Made by a program: the position numbers and the translations under genes. The notes beneath the pieces were generated by a model, which was given only the letters and a program-made list of their open reading frames with translations, had not been told where the DNA came from and ran no database searches. Source: Micavibrio_B sp048498395 (GTDB lineage Bacteria > Pseudomonadota > Alphaproteobacteria > Micavibrionales > Micavibrionaceae). Taken from it: a stretch of DNA of 64,000 bases. Below, in pieces: positions 43,770-52,684 of the stretch. The DNA lies in contig JBEHYB010000001.1 in the NCBI GenBank assembly GCA_048498395.1, forward strand, positions 1-64,000, written 5' to 3'. The first letter of the stretch is position 1, and each line of letters begins with the position of its first letter.

Positions 43770-44993
43770 TTATTTCTTCGCTACGCGCGACCAGTTACGC
43801 AAGCGCACGGCATTGATCTTGATAAAGCCCTCGGCATCTTTCTGGTCATAGCCGCCTTCTTCATCCATCGATGACAATTTCGGATCATAAAGCGCTTTGG
43901 CGGATTCCCGTGCGATCGGATAGGCAACGCCCTTGAGCAACTTGACTTGTACGACACCGTCGATTCCGGCCTGCGATTTATCGATACAATGCATCAGGAA
44001 TTCGAATTCCGGCGAGAACCAGAAGCCGTTATAGACAAGCTCGGCGACCTTGAGCGACAGCGTATCACGGATACGCATTACCTCGCGGTCCATGACCAGC
44101 CCTTCGATATCGCGATGCGCGTTATGCAGGATCGCCCCGCCCGGTGTCTCATAAACGCCGCGCGACTTGATGCCGACGAAACGGTTCTCAACCATATCGA
44201 GGCGGCCAATACCATGCTTGGTACCGAGTTCGTTGAGATACATGAACAGCTCAAGCGGCTTACTCTCAATGCGGCCATCTGTTTTGTTTTCAACCTTGAC
44301 GGGGTTGCCGTCTTTGAATGTGATCGCGATTATGTCCGCGACATTCGGCGATGTCTCGATCGTCGCCGTACGCGAATAAACCTCTTCGCTACAGATCGCG
44401 TTCGGGTCCTCGAGAATCCCCGCCTCGTGGGAAATATGCAACAGGTTATCGTCTTCGGAATAAGGTTTTGAACGCGAAGCCTTGATCGGAATTCCGTGTT
44501 GCTCGGCGTACTGGATCATATCGGTACGACCCCTGAAACGTGCCAGGAATTCAGGCATTTTCCATGGTGCCAGCACCTTGATATTCGGTTGCAGCGAGTA
44601 ATAAGACAACTCGAAACGCACCTGGTCATTGCCCTTGCCGGTCGCGCCGTGACTGACGAACTGCGCGTTTTCCTTCTTGGCGATTTCGATCTGGCGCTTG
44701 GCGATAACAGGCCGCGCGACCGATGTTCCAAGAAGATAGCGGCCTTCATAAACCGCGTTCGCCTTGAAGGTCGGGAAAATATAATCTGTGACGAATTCAC
44801 TTTTCAGGTCTTCGACATAGACCTTGCTCGCACCGACCTTAAGCGCTTTTTCTTTTGCTGCCGTGAAATCTTCATCCTGTCCGACATCGGCTACATAAGC
44901 GATCACCTCATAACCTTCCTCAAGAAGCCATTTCAGAATGACTGATGTATCGAGACCACCTGAATCTGCGAGAACGACTTTGCCCTTGCTAAT
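43770..44993 (-). CDS. argG: Argininosuccinate synthase, probable ATT start
   Basis: Joins citrulline and aspartate with ATP. The 407-residue frame shows LGTSVARP, HGATGKGNDQVRFEL and the C-terminal domain, and resembles the animal ASS1 type (QHGIPI, NLLHISHEAGILEDP). The first ATG is at 44906, which would remove the ATP-binding loop. The frame runs upstream through SKGKVVLADSGGLDTS to an in-frame stop with no ATG, GTG or TTG. An ATT at 44993 sits exactly where Met is expected, eight bases after AAGGA. The motif is normally AYSGG or AFSGG; here Tyr is replaced by Asp10. Either ATT initiates, or the sequence has errors, or the gene is damaged. It follows argF by 14 bases. Confidence 0.85.
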   Translation of the reverse strand: MSKGKVVLADSGGLDTSVILKWLLEEGYEVIAYVADVGQDEDFTAAKEKALKVGASKVYVEDLKSEFVTDYIFPTFKANAVYEGRYLLGTSVARPVIAKRQIEIAKKENAQFVSHGATGKGNDQVRFELSYYSLQPNIKVLAPWKMPEFLARFRGRTDMIQYAEQHGIPIKASRSKPYSEDDNLLHISHEAGILEDPNAICSEEVYSRTATIETSPNVADIIAITFKDGNPVKVENKTDGRIESKPLELFMYLNELGTKHGIGRLDMVENRFVGIKSRGVYETPGGAILHNAHRDIEGLVMDREVMRIRDTLSLKVAELVYNGFWFSPEFEFLMHCIDKSQAGIDGVVQVKLLKGVAYPIARESAKALYDPKLSSMDEEGGYDQKDAEGFIKINAVRLRNWSRVAKK

Positions 44994-45007
44994 GATATAA
45001 TTCCTTC

Positions 45008-45877
45008 TTATTGACTGATTTTAACTTCGGTATTTTGCAGGCACCAGGCCAGGATTGCTTTTTGCGCATGGAGACGATTTTCAGCCTCGTCATAAATCAC
45101 GCTGGCCGGTGATGCAAGGACTTCATTGGTGACTTCTTCGCCGCGATGGATCGGCATGCAATGCATGAATATCGCATCGGATTTAGCCTGTGCCATCAGC
45201 GTGGTATTGACTTGGTACGGCTGGAATATGTCTTTCGCCTTGCCTTCCTGACCCATCGATACCCACGTATCTGTAATGACCACATCAGCATTCGCGACGG
45301 CTTCCTGCGGTGATACGGCATTGTCAAAATTCGGACTCGCGATCGCGAGATCAAATCCGAATTTCGGCGCGGCCTGCACGAATGTTTTCGCGACATTGTT
45401 ATAATCGCCCAGCCACGCGAATTTCAGCCCATCAATCTGGCCCTTTTTTTCTTCGACTGTCATCAGATCCGCCATGATCTGGCACGGATGAGACTGATCG
45501 GTCAGCGCGTTGATAATGGGAATCGATGAATGCTGCGCAAGTTCTTCGACCATTGCATGATCGCTCATTCTTATCATCACCGCGTCAACGAAACGCGAAA
45601 GGACTTTCGCCGTGTCCTCTACGCTTTCATTGACCCCGAGCTGCATCTCGTCCTTGGTCATGACAATCGTATGCCCGCCTAATTGTTTAAACGCCACCTC
45701 GAAAGAGAGCCTTGTACGGGTGGATTTCTTGTCGAAAACCATGGCAAGCGACATGCCGCGAAATAACTGCGGCGGCTCGTATTTCTGCTCTTTCAGCTCA
45801 CGCGCATGCGCGATAATCCGTTTGAGGGATGATGCGGATAAAGTATCGAGATTTATAAAATGCTTGGAATTATTCAT
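45008..45877 (-). CDS. argF: Ornithine carbamoyltransferase
   Basis: Makes citrulline from ornithine and carbamoyl phosphate. Carbamoyl-phosphate loop FDKKSTRTR, HPCQ for the reaction centre, and the ornithine loop with HCMPIHRGEEV are intact. From the ATG at 45877, with AAGG upstream, the protein has 289 residues; a TTG nine codons earlier is less likely. It heads a leftward argF-argG unit, with argH further along. The carbamoyl phosphate and early arginine genes are not in the window. Confidence 0.95.
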   Translation of the reverse strand: MNNSKHFINLDTLSASSLKRIIAHARELKEQKYEPPQLFRGMSLAMVFDKKSTRTRLSFEVAFKQLGGHTIVMTKDEMQLGVNESVEDTAKVLSRFVDAVMIRMSDHAMVEELAQHSSIPIINALTDQSHPCQIMADLMTVEEKKGQIDGLKFAWLGDYNNVAKTFVQAAPKFGFDLAIASPNFDNAVSPQEAVANADVVITDTWVSMGQEGKAKDIFQPYQVNTTLMAQAKSDAIFMHCMPIHRGEEVTNEVLASPASVIYDEAENRLHAQKAILAWCLQNTEVKISQ

Positions 45878-45995
45878 GTTAACTGCCTTATTTTTCGTGT
45901 TCAAAAGAGAAAAGTGAACAACAGGCAGCGCCTCCTGATCACCGTATACTAGCTACGGCGTCGACGTCGGACAGAAATCAGGGGCATCGATATTT

Positions 45996-46029
45996 TCATG
46001 AAGAAAAGCTACGGGCTTTTTCTTCATGA
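45996..46029 (-). terminator. Hairpin downstream of the ClpA-like gene
   Basis: A long inverted repeat, TCATGAAGAAAAGC with its complement (one bulged base) around the loop TACGG, lies 26 bases past the stop of the large ATPase gene. In the leftward direction the distal arm is GCTTTTCTTC, giving a T-rich end. Confidence 0.6.
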
Positions 46030-46054
46030 CGCAAGAATTATTTTTATCGCGGGT

Positions 46055-49000
46055 CTAGCTTGGTGCCGTACCGGTTCTGAGAACGAATGCAGGTTTCAGC
46101 TCGCCGTCATTCGCAACAGGTTTTTTACGCACGCTGCTAATCGGGACAACAACACCGTCCCCTTTGTTTTCTTCCGGCGCAGTACCCGTCGTCATTTCGA
46201 TAGCGGTACCTTTTTTCAGCGACAGATTGCTCTGACGCAGAACCCAGTCGGAAAGCGGCGTTTCAACCGTTTTCTGCCATTCACGCTTGAGCGGACGCGC
46301 GCCGTAACGAATATCAAATCCTTTCAGTGCGACCGCATCCATAAAGGGCTGCGCCACACTCAAGTCCAGCTGGTACTGACCTTTGACCTGACCTGCTGTG
46401 CGTTCAAACTCACGTTTGACAAGCTTGGCCAATGTTTCCTTGCGCAGGGAATTGAAGAAGATAACGCCGTCCATACGGTTCAGGAATTCGGGCGTGAAGA
46501 AACTCTTTACATGACGTTCATAGATAGGACGCGCCATTTTCTGCCATTCCTCGTAATCGCGCAGCGGATCAAGTCCGCGCTTGACCGCCGTATCCATGAC
46601 TTCCTGCGCGCCGAGATTGACCGTGAAAATATTGACGGTGTTTTTAAAGTCCGCCGTCACACCGCGCCCGTCCGTCATGATGCCGGAAGACAAGGGCGCG
46701 AGAAGCGTGTTGAAAATATCCGGATGTGCCTTCTCGGCTTCATCGAACAGGTTGACGCTATACGGGTGATTGCGCACAGCCTTGATGATCTTGCCGCCTT
46801 CGTCATATCCCACATAGCCGGGAGCCGCGCCGCGCAAGGCTGAAGCCGCATGTTTTTCCTGGAATTCACCCATATCGAAGCGGTTGAGGAATCCTTCCGT
46901 ACTGCTGCCGACCATAAATTCCGCCACTGCTTTCGACAGTTCTGTTTTACCTACACCAGTCGGCCCGACGAAGATAAAATTCCCGATTGGTCTTGATGTG
47001 TCTCGCAAACCCGCACGTGCGCGTTTCAGGGCACCCGATACTTCTGCCAGTGCTTCCGGCTGATCGAACACTTTTTTGCCAAGCGTGTGTTCAAGCACGG
47101 CATAGCGGTCGCGGTCGTTCTGGCTCAGATAGCTGAGCGGTATGCCGCTTTTCGCTGAAACGGCGAGATTGATATGCTCTTTCTGCAAAGTCTTCGCACC
47201 CTGATTGCGCGCAATGGAACAGGCCTGATCGAGAATATCGATCGATTTATCGGGCTGTTTGACCGTATGGATATAATGCCCCGCAGAATCCGCGATATAT
47301 TCCATCAAATGATTTGGAATGCGTATCTTGTGATGAGCGGAATATTTTGTCTTCTGCCCGAGAAGAATATTCGTTGTCTCTTCAACGCTCGGCTCGTCGA
47401 GTTCTACCGGCTGAAACCTGCGTGCGAAAGCCGCATCTTTCTCGATACGCGTGTTATATTCTTCGCGTGTCGTATTGGCGATGACATAAAGATCGCCGCT
47501 TGTGAGATAGGGCTTGATCAGACCTTTGAAGCCAGTGCTTTTCATACCCGCGCCTGCTTCCATATTTTCGCCCAACTCGTCGATGGCCAGGAACACTGGC
47601 GGCAGTTTGCCATGTGCGTTGCGCTCGGAAATACCCTTGGCGATCGCGGTGACGCGCTCTTCGAAAACACCGCGGAATGGTGAATCGTTCATGGAACCTA
47701 GGTCAAGCGCCAGCACGCGCGCACCGAAGAATGGCTTTGGAACATCGCCTTTTTGAATCTTGATCGCAAGACCTTCAAGGATTTTGCTTTTCCCGATACC
47801 CGGTTCGCCGATCAGGAGCGGGTTCTTCTTGCCGCGCTTCTGAAGGATCGTCATGACTTCATCCATGACTTTCTCATTGCCGATCATCGGGTCGAATTTT
47901 TTCTTCTTGGCCAGCGCCGTATAATCAATGCAGTAGTTTCTGATCAAGTCTTCCAGATATGAATCCGGGATAGTGTAAGGACCTTCGATATTGCGCGGCG
48001 GATCGAACATCATCTGGAAAAATAATCTGGACGAGTTTTTCGCGCCTTTGCCGGCTTTCTTTGCCTTCTCCTCGTCTTCCTTTACCTCGCGGTATTTTTT
48101 CGGCCATTCCTTGAGCATATCGCGGGTCAACCCGGCACGATTGAAAAGCTGGTCAACTTCCTTGTCAGTCTTGATGAGATGCCACAAAAGCGGAATGGCG
48201 TTCTCTTCTTTCTTGTAGATTTCGTTCAAACGTTCGAGCAGCGGGTAAATACCGTACGAAATTTGCGTACGAACGCGCACACCCCTCGTGCCGCGATCAT
48301 CTATCTTCTTGGCGGCATAAGCGACTTTATCGCTGAATTCCATCAAATCCTTGATGCCAAGATTCCTGAAATGAAGGCTTAATTCTATCTCGTTCAAAAG
48401 TGCGAGCGCCAAGTGACGCGGCGCAAGCGTGCGCGAATTGGAGGACAGGGCTTCTTCATAGGCACTTGTCAGGATACTTTGTATCTCCAGTTCTGGCAGT
48501 ATTTTCGCCAGCGGATCGACATATTCGACATCGGCTGACGGCAGGCCGTTACGATGCAGGAGTTGTTTATAAAACGGACCGGATTCGGCGATTAGCGTGT
48601 CGATCACCACGGATTTCGGTGGCTCAATCAGTGGATTCTCGCGCAAGCTTTCCATGATCGTCAAAGGACTGAGGTCTTCAGGAAAATCCGCCATTTCTGG
48701 ATTTATGAGTAGCCCACTGAGGGTTAATGTAAGGCCTTCGAGGATTTTGTCTTCGATTCTATTATCAATTTCGACAACCAGATCCTTAGACTTATCGATC
48801 CCGATGATGCGCCGCTTGCCATCAGGCATTTTTTCATCGGCAACAAAAGCGGTTATCTGCGCCAGCAGACTGACGAGTATTTTTTGTTTTATCTCGGCAA
48901 CCTGTATTGCATCTGCATCCTCTGTTACCTGGTGGAACATTGTATTATTTATTTTGTCACTAAGTATTTTATAAACCTGTCCTAAGGCTACGCCTTTCTC

Positions 49001-49330
49001 ATCACGCGTTTCCTTGTTCTGTATAAACTCATGCACACTTCTGACTTCACGGCTCAATTCCCGTAGCGCTTTTTTGCGCAAGTCCAACGCACTGGTGCCT
49101 GTATCTTCCGAATGGTAGTGCGGGAAGTTGGTGATCAGCTGGATTTCTTTTTTCAAATTATCAGTATTGATACCGCGCTCTAATAAGGTTTCGGCATAAG
49201 CGGGTGTATTGAGCGCTGCGACCCAGACATCGTTCCAGTTAGCAGTCTCCGCCGCGCGCTTGATTGTATGGTTACGAATTGAATCTAGAAAACTGACAAA
49301 ACTATTTGGGGGTCTATCTTCACGCAGCAT
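46055..49330 (-). CDS. Large ClpA-like two-module AAA+ ATPase
   Basis: A 1,091-residue Hsp100-type protein. D1 has Walker A GEPGIGKS (508-515), Walker B LAIDELGE (about 581-588) and arginines 637-638. D2 has Walker A GPTGVGKT (789-796) and Walker B LFDEAEK (861-867), then the C-terminal D2-small domain. No ClpB-type middle coiled coil, so it is closest to ClpA. The first 470 residues are unusual: three Clp_N-like segments can be seen (about 36-63, 285-330, 375-412), spread over a much longer region than ClpA's 150. The ClpP-binding IGL loop is not clear (KRGLDPL is in place). AGGAAGG precedes the ATG. Protease partner, if any, is unknown. Confidence 0.88.
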   Translation of the reverse strand: MLREDRPPNSFVSFLDSIRNHTIKRAAETANWNDVWVAALNTPAYAETLLERGINTDNLKKEIQLITNFPHYHSEDTGTSALDLRKKALRELSREVRSVHEFIQNKETRDEKGVALGQVYKILSDKINNTMFHQVTEDADAIQVAEIKQKILVSLLAQITAFVADEKMPDGKRRIIGIDKSKDLVVEIDNRIEDKILEGLTLTLSGLLINPEMADFPEDLSPLTIMESLRENPLIEPPKSVVIDTLIAESGPFYKQLLHRNGLPSADVEYVDPLAKILPELEIQSILTSAYEEALSSNSRTLAPRHLALALLNEIELSLHFRNLGIKDLMEFSDKVAYAAKKIDDRGTRGVRVRTQISYGIYPLLERLNEIYKKEENAIPLLWHLIKTDKEVDQLFNRAGLTRDMLKEWPKKYREVKEDEEKAKKAGKGAKNSSRLFFQMMFDPPRNIEGPYTIPDSYLEDLIRNYCIDYTALAKKKKFDPMIGNEKVMDEVMTILQKRGKKNPLLIGEPGIGKSKILEGLAIKIQKGDVPKPFFGARVLALDLGSMNDSPFRGVFEERVTAIAKGISERNAHGKLPPVFLAIDELGENMEAGAGMKSTGFKGLIKPYLTSGDLYVIANTTREEYNTRIEKDAAFARRFQPVELDEPSVEETTNILLGQKTKYSAHHKIRIPNHLMEYIADSAGHYIHTVKQPDKSIDILDQACSIARNQGAKTLQKEHINLAVSAKSGIPLSYLSQNDRDRYAVLEHTLGKKVFDQPEALAEVSGALKRARAGLRDTSRPIGNFIFVGPTGVGKTELSKAVAEFMVGSSTEGFLNRFDMGEFQEKHAASALRGAAPGYVGYDEGGKIIKAVRNHPYSVNLFDEAEKAHPDIFNTLLAPLSSGIMTDGRGVTADFKNTVNIFTVNLGAQEVMDTAVKRGLDPLRDYEEWQKMARPIYERHVKSFFTPEFLNRMDGVIFFNSLRKETLAKLVKREFERTAGQVKGQYQLDLSVAQPFMDAVALKGFDIRYGARPLKREWQKTVETPLSDWVLRQSNLSLKKGTAIEMTTGTAPEENKGDGVVVPISSVRKKPVANDGELKPAFVLRTGTAPS

Positions 49331-49354
49331 ACTAAGTACCTTCCTGTAGGGAAG

Positions 49355-49384
49355 TTTTTAGGACAAATGCGCTGAATATGTCAA
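49355..49384 (-). promoter_or_regulatory. Candidate promoter of the ClpA-like gene
   Basis: On the minus strand a perfect TTGACA (49379-49384) is followed after 18 bases by TAAAAA (49355-49360). The start codon is 25 bases further. The -10 match is weak, so this is only a candidate. Confidence 0.4.
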
Positions 49385-49413
49385 TTTTTGCCTGAATATT
49401 TTACATATATTAT

Positions 49414-51627
49414 TCATATGATCGATTCGACGAAGTTTTCCATCACGCGCCGTGTTTCACCGTCATCGAAATTGATGTCCAGTTTACGTCCGTCAACAAG
49501 GATCACCGTCCCGCCACCGAATGAATCATGGAACACGCGGTCGCCTGTTTTGTACTTCGATGTCTTCTGTTCGGTCCCGCGTCGCCATGTGGAATTCGTC
49601 GCCGGTGCCGTATTCGAGAAACTACCAAAACCAAGACCCTTGGAGTCCCAATGTTGCGAGCGACCGGCGTTGTACATACCGGCCTCGGTTTCGGATTCAA
49701 CATGTTCTTTTGGAAGCTCATCAACGAAACGTGATGGAATTGCGTTGACCCAATTACCGTACATGCGACGATTACCCACCGACGTGATATAGGCGCGTTT
49801 TCGTGCGCGCGTGATTCCGACATAGGCGAGGCGGCGTTCTTCCTCAAGACCTGCAACGCCATTTTCATCCATCGTGCGTTGTGACGGAAATAATCCTTCT
49901 TCCCACCCGGGCAGGAATACGGCATCAAACTCCAGGCCTTTCGCGCCGTGCAGCGTCATCAACGATACGTAATCGTCATCGGCATTGGCCTGCTGGTTCT
50001 CAAGCACCAGCGCGACATGCTCAAGAAAACTCTCAAGTGATTCAAATTCTTCCATACCAGCGACAAGTTCTTTCAAGTTCTCAAGCCGTCCCGGCGCTTC
50101 GGGCGTTTTATCCGCCTGCCACATCGCGGTATAGCCAGATTCATCGAGAACCTGCCCGGCGAGATCGCCATGCTTCATCGTCGAGACCAGAGATCTCCAT
50201 CTCTCGAAATCTCTGATGAGCGTTTTAAGCGTTGTGCGCACTTTCGGTTTCAGAACTTCCGTCTCGCATAATTCGGCTGTTGCGAAATAAAGGCTTACTC
50301 CCTTACTGCGCGCATAATCATAAAGACTTTGTACCGTCGCGTCGCCAATGCCGCGCTTCGGGACATTAATGATGCGCTCGAACGCGAGATCGTCGTTCGG
50401 CTGTGCGGTGACGCGCAAATAGGCGAGTGCATCACGGATTTCCTGCCGTTCATAAAAGCGCGGGCCGCCGAAAACGCGATAGGGCAGGCCAAGCTGGATA
50501 AATCTTTCCTCGAATTCGCGCATCTGGAACCCTGCACGCACCAGCACCGCCATCTGCCGCAACTTCCAGCGCTTGTTCTGCAGACTTTCCATTTCTTCGC
50601 CCATATAACGGGCCTCAGCTTCACCGTCCCACAACGCCTTGACGATGATCTTGTCGCCCTGTTCGTCCTGCGACCACAGTGTTTTGCCAAGACGGCCCTT
50701 GTTATTCGAGATCACACCTGAGGCTGCCGCAAGAATATGCCCTGTGGAACGGTAATTTTGTTCGAGCTTGACAATCTTGGCATTGGGAAAATCTTTTTCA
50801 AAGCGCAGGATGTTGCCGACTTCCGCTCCGCGCCAGCCATAGATTGACTGGTCGTCATCACCGACGCAGCAGATATTATTCGACCCCTGTGCAAGCAGTC
50901 TCAGCCACAGATATTGCGCGACGTTCGTATCCTGGTACTCATCGACCATGATATACTTGAAACGGCGGTGATAATCGGCCAGCACGTCCGCATGTCCGCG
51001 CAAAATAGTGATCATATGCATTAAAAGATCGCCGAAATCACAGGCATTGATCGTTTTCAGGCGCTCCTGATACTGGCGATAGATGGAAAGAAGCTTTCCG
51101 TTCGCGAAATCGCCCGCGTCGTTGGCCGTGACATCTTCAGGTTTGAGCGCGCGATCTTTCCAACGCTCGATCATGGTCAGGATCACGCGTGGCGGCCATT
51201 TTTTTGAATCGATATTCTCCGCTTCGCAGATCTGCTTTATCAGGCGTACTGCGTCGTCCTGATCGATAATCGTGAATTGCGGTGTCAGCCCCACCAGATC
51301 GGCATGACGGCGCAGCATGCGCGCGCACAGAGCGTGAAACGTACCCAGCCACCAGCCTTCAACAGGTTGCCCGCCGAGCAGCTTCGACACGCGCTCTTTC
51401 ATTTCCTGCGCGGCCTTGTTGGTGAATGTCACGGAAAGAATCTGTCCGGGAAAAGCCTTGCCGCTCGTCAGTAAATACGCGAGGCGTGTCGTCAGCACGC
51501 GGGTTTTTCCCGTGCCCGCGCCGGCAATAATCAGGACGGGGCCGTCCAAAGCCAGCGCGGCTTCGCGCTGCCTGTCATTCAAGCCTAAAAGATAGGCAGG
51601 CTCGGGAGATAAATTTTGTGGAATCAT
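49414..51627 (-). CDS. UvrD/PcrA-type DNA helicase
   Basis: Superfamily 1A 3'-5' helicase for repair and replication. Q motif LNDRQREAAL, Walker A AGAGTGKTR, motif II DEYQDTN, motif III GDDDQSIYGWRGA, motif V TLHGAKGLEF and motif VI YVGITRARKRAY are all intact. The C-terminal tail (DRVFHDSFGGGTVI) is the Tudor-like domain of UvrD/PcrA that contacts RNA polymerase. Length from the ATG at 51627 is 737 residues. It lies directly upstream of the ClpA-like gene on the same strand, but a separate promoter is likely. Confidence 0.94.
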   Translation of the reverse strand: MIPQNLSPEPAYLLGLNDRQREAALALDGPVLIIAGAGTGKTRVLTTRLAYLLTSGKAFPGQILSVTFTNKAAQEMKERVSKLLGGQPVEGWWLGTFHALCARMLRRHADLVGLTPQFTIIDQDDAVRLIKQICEAENIDSKKWPPRVILTMIERWKDRALKPEDVTANDAGDFANGKLLSIYRQYQERLKTINACDFGDLLMHMITILRGHADVLADYHRRFKYIMVDEYQDTNVAQYLWLRLLAQGSNNICCVGDDDQSIYGWRGAEVGNILRFEKDFPNAKIVKLEQNYRSTGHILAAASGVISNNKGRLGKTLWSQDEQGDKIIVKALWDGEAEARYMGEEMESLQNKRWKLRQMAVLVRAGFQMREFEERFIQLGLPYRVFGGPRFYERQEIRDALAYLRVTAQPNDDLAFERIINVPKRGIGDATVQSLYDYARSKGVSLYFATAELCETEVLKPKVRTTLKTLIRDFERWRSLVSTMKHGDLAGQVLDESGYTAMWQADKTPEAPGRLENLKELVAGMEEFESLESFLEHVALVLENQQANADDDYVSLMTLHGAKGLEFDAVFLPGWEEGLFPSQRTMDENGVAGLEEERRLAYVGITRARKRAYITSVGNRRMYGNWVNAIPSRFVDELPKEHVESETEAGMYNAGRSQHWDSKGLGFGSFSNTAPATNSTWRRGTEQKTSKYKTGDRVFHDSFGGGTVILVDGRKLDINFDDGETRRVMENFVESII

Positions 51628-51652
51628 GGATAGGAAAATAGAGACTGTCCTA

Positions 51653-51691
51653 CTAAAAAACAAACAATAATCGGGAAATTCCCGATTATTG
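51653..51691 (-). terminator. Terminator of the RTX-like gene
   Basis: Perfect 11-base arms (CAATAATCGGG and CCCGATTATTG, 51665-51691) overlap the stop codon of the gene at 51686. In the leftward direction TTTGTTTTTT follows. Confidence 0.85.
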
Positions 51692-52591
51692 CGCGCTGAT
51701 CAGCGTAAAGCAGTTCTCATTTACCGTGAGCGTGTCGCCGGTCGATGTATTGGTCAGGACATTGCCGTTCCATTTGACGACATCGGCCTGAATGCGCGGG
51801 CTGAGCACGATAAAATTCGTAAATTTCGAAACCCATGGCACGGGGAAATTCGCCGGGATTTCGTTCTGCGCGATTGCCGCGCCTTTGCAATCGACATTCA
51901 GGCTATCCTGACCCCATCCGTCTTCAAGCACGACGATACTGCGGCCGGCACCCAATGTGATCGTATCATTGCCTGAACCGGCATTAACGATACGGTTGCC
52001 TGAATTATCGACGATCGTGTCATTGCCCGGACCGCCAAGGAAGATCTGGTCTATACCTGTCGTCGGATCGTTTTCGGCACAAGCTAGCGTATTCGGACCA
52101 TCATCACCGATTAGAACGCCGGTAGATGATGAAGTTCCTTTGACGCATTTCAGTGATGTCTGCGGACTTTCAATGGCGAGCACAGAATTCGGATCGAGCC
52201 TGAGCGTTTCAAAAACACGCGCGGCATGAGATTCGTCTTTCAGGCTCAGGAAATAGGCCGGCAGTTTTCCTGAACCAATCGCAGCGCTTAAAAGCGCGAT
52301 CGTTGTTTTCAGGCGCGGGGTCGCACGCGTCGTGTAATCCTGATAGATCGTCATCGCATCAGAGATTTTCTTGACGGCATCCGCTGTCTGCGCCTGCTGC
52401 GCCTCGGTCAGCGCAGGACCTGGCGCCTCCTTAGTATCTGCATAAATGCCCAGCGCTTTAAGCGTTTCAGGAGCAGGCTCCTTGAAAACGAGCGGGGCAG
52501 GTTTTGCCGGTTCGAATGTGATAACGCCATAGGCTGTATAAAGCCCGGCCGCGAGAAGGATAAAGAGGACAATTGAAACGATAAGCCGCAT
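51686..52591 (-). CDS. Anchored protein with RTX-like calcium-binding repeats
   Basis: A 301-residue protein with one N-terminal membrane helix (about 4-24), an alpha-helical middle (about 60-130), then a beta-roll-like region with GGPGNDTIVD and GSGNDTITLG and related turns. The GGxGxD-type nonapeptides bind calcium in RTX proteins. Only about three repeats are present, and no protease, lipase or toxin domain is seen. Whether it stays membrane-anchored or is cleaved is unclear. It ends at its own terminator. Confidence 0.75.
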   Translation of the reverse strand: MRLIVSIVLFILLAAGLYTAYGVITFEPAKPAPLVFKEPAPETLKALGIYADTKEAPGPALTEAQQAQTADAVKKISDAMTIYQDYTTRATPRLKTTIALLSAAIGSGKLPAYFLSLKDESHAARVFETLRLDPNSVLAIESPQTSLKCVKGTSSSTGVLIGDDGPNTLACAENDPTTGIDQIFLGGPGNDTIVDNSGNRIVNAGSGNDTITLGAGRSIVVLEDGWGQDSLNVDCKGAAIAQNEIPANFPVPWVSKFTNFIVLSPRIQADVVKWNGNVLTNTSTGDTLTVNENCFTLISAQ

Positions 52592-52684
52592 GTGGATTCC
52601 GCCTGTGAAACGAGCTGATTTGCCAATCTCGTGAAAGATTAAAGCAAATGCGCTTTTGACGCTATGGCCTTTTTACGAATACGC

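Noticed and set aside
44907..44993. A frameshift in argG as the cause of the missing start
   Set aside because: The frame is continuous and conserved from SKGKVVLA onward, so no frameshift is needed; only the start codon is unusual.
46010..46843. Frames antisense to the ClpA-like gene (up to 281 codons)
   Set aside because: They oppose a gene with complete AAA+ motifs and have no start signals.
46055..49330. ClpV/TssH of a type VI secretion system
   Set aside because: No tss genes are nearby, and the lack of a middle domain fits ClpA rather than ClpV.
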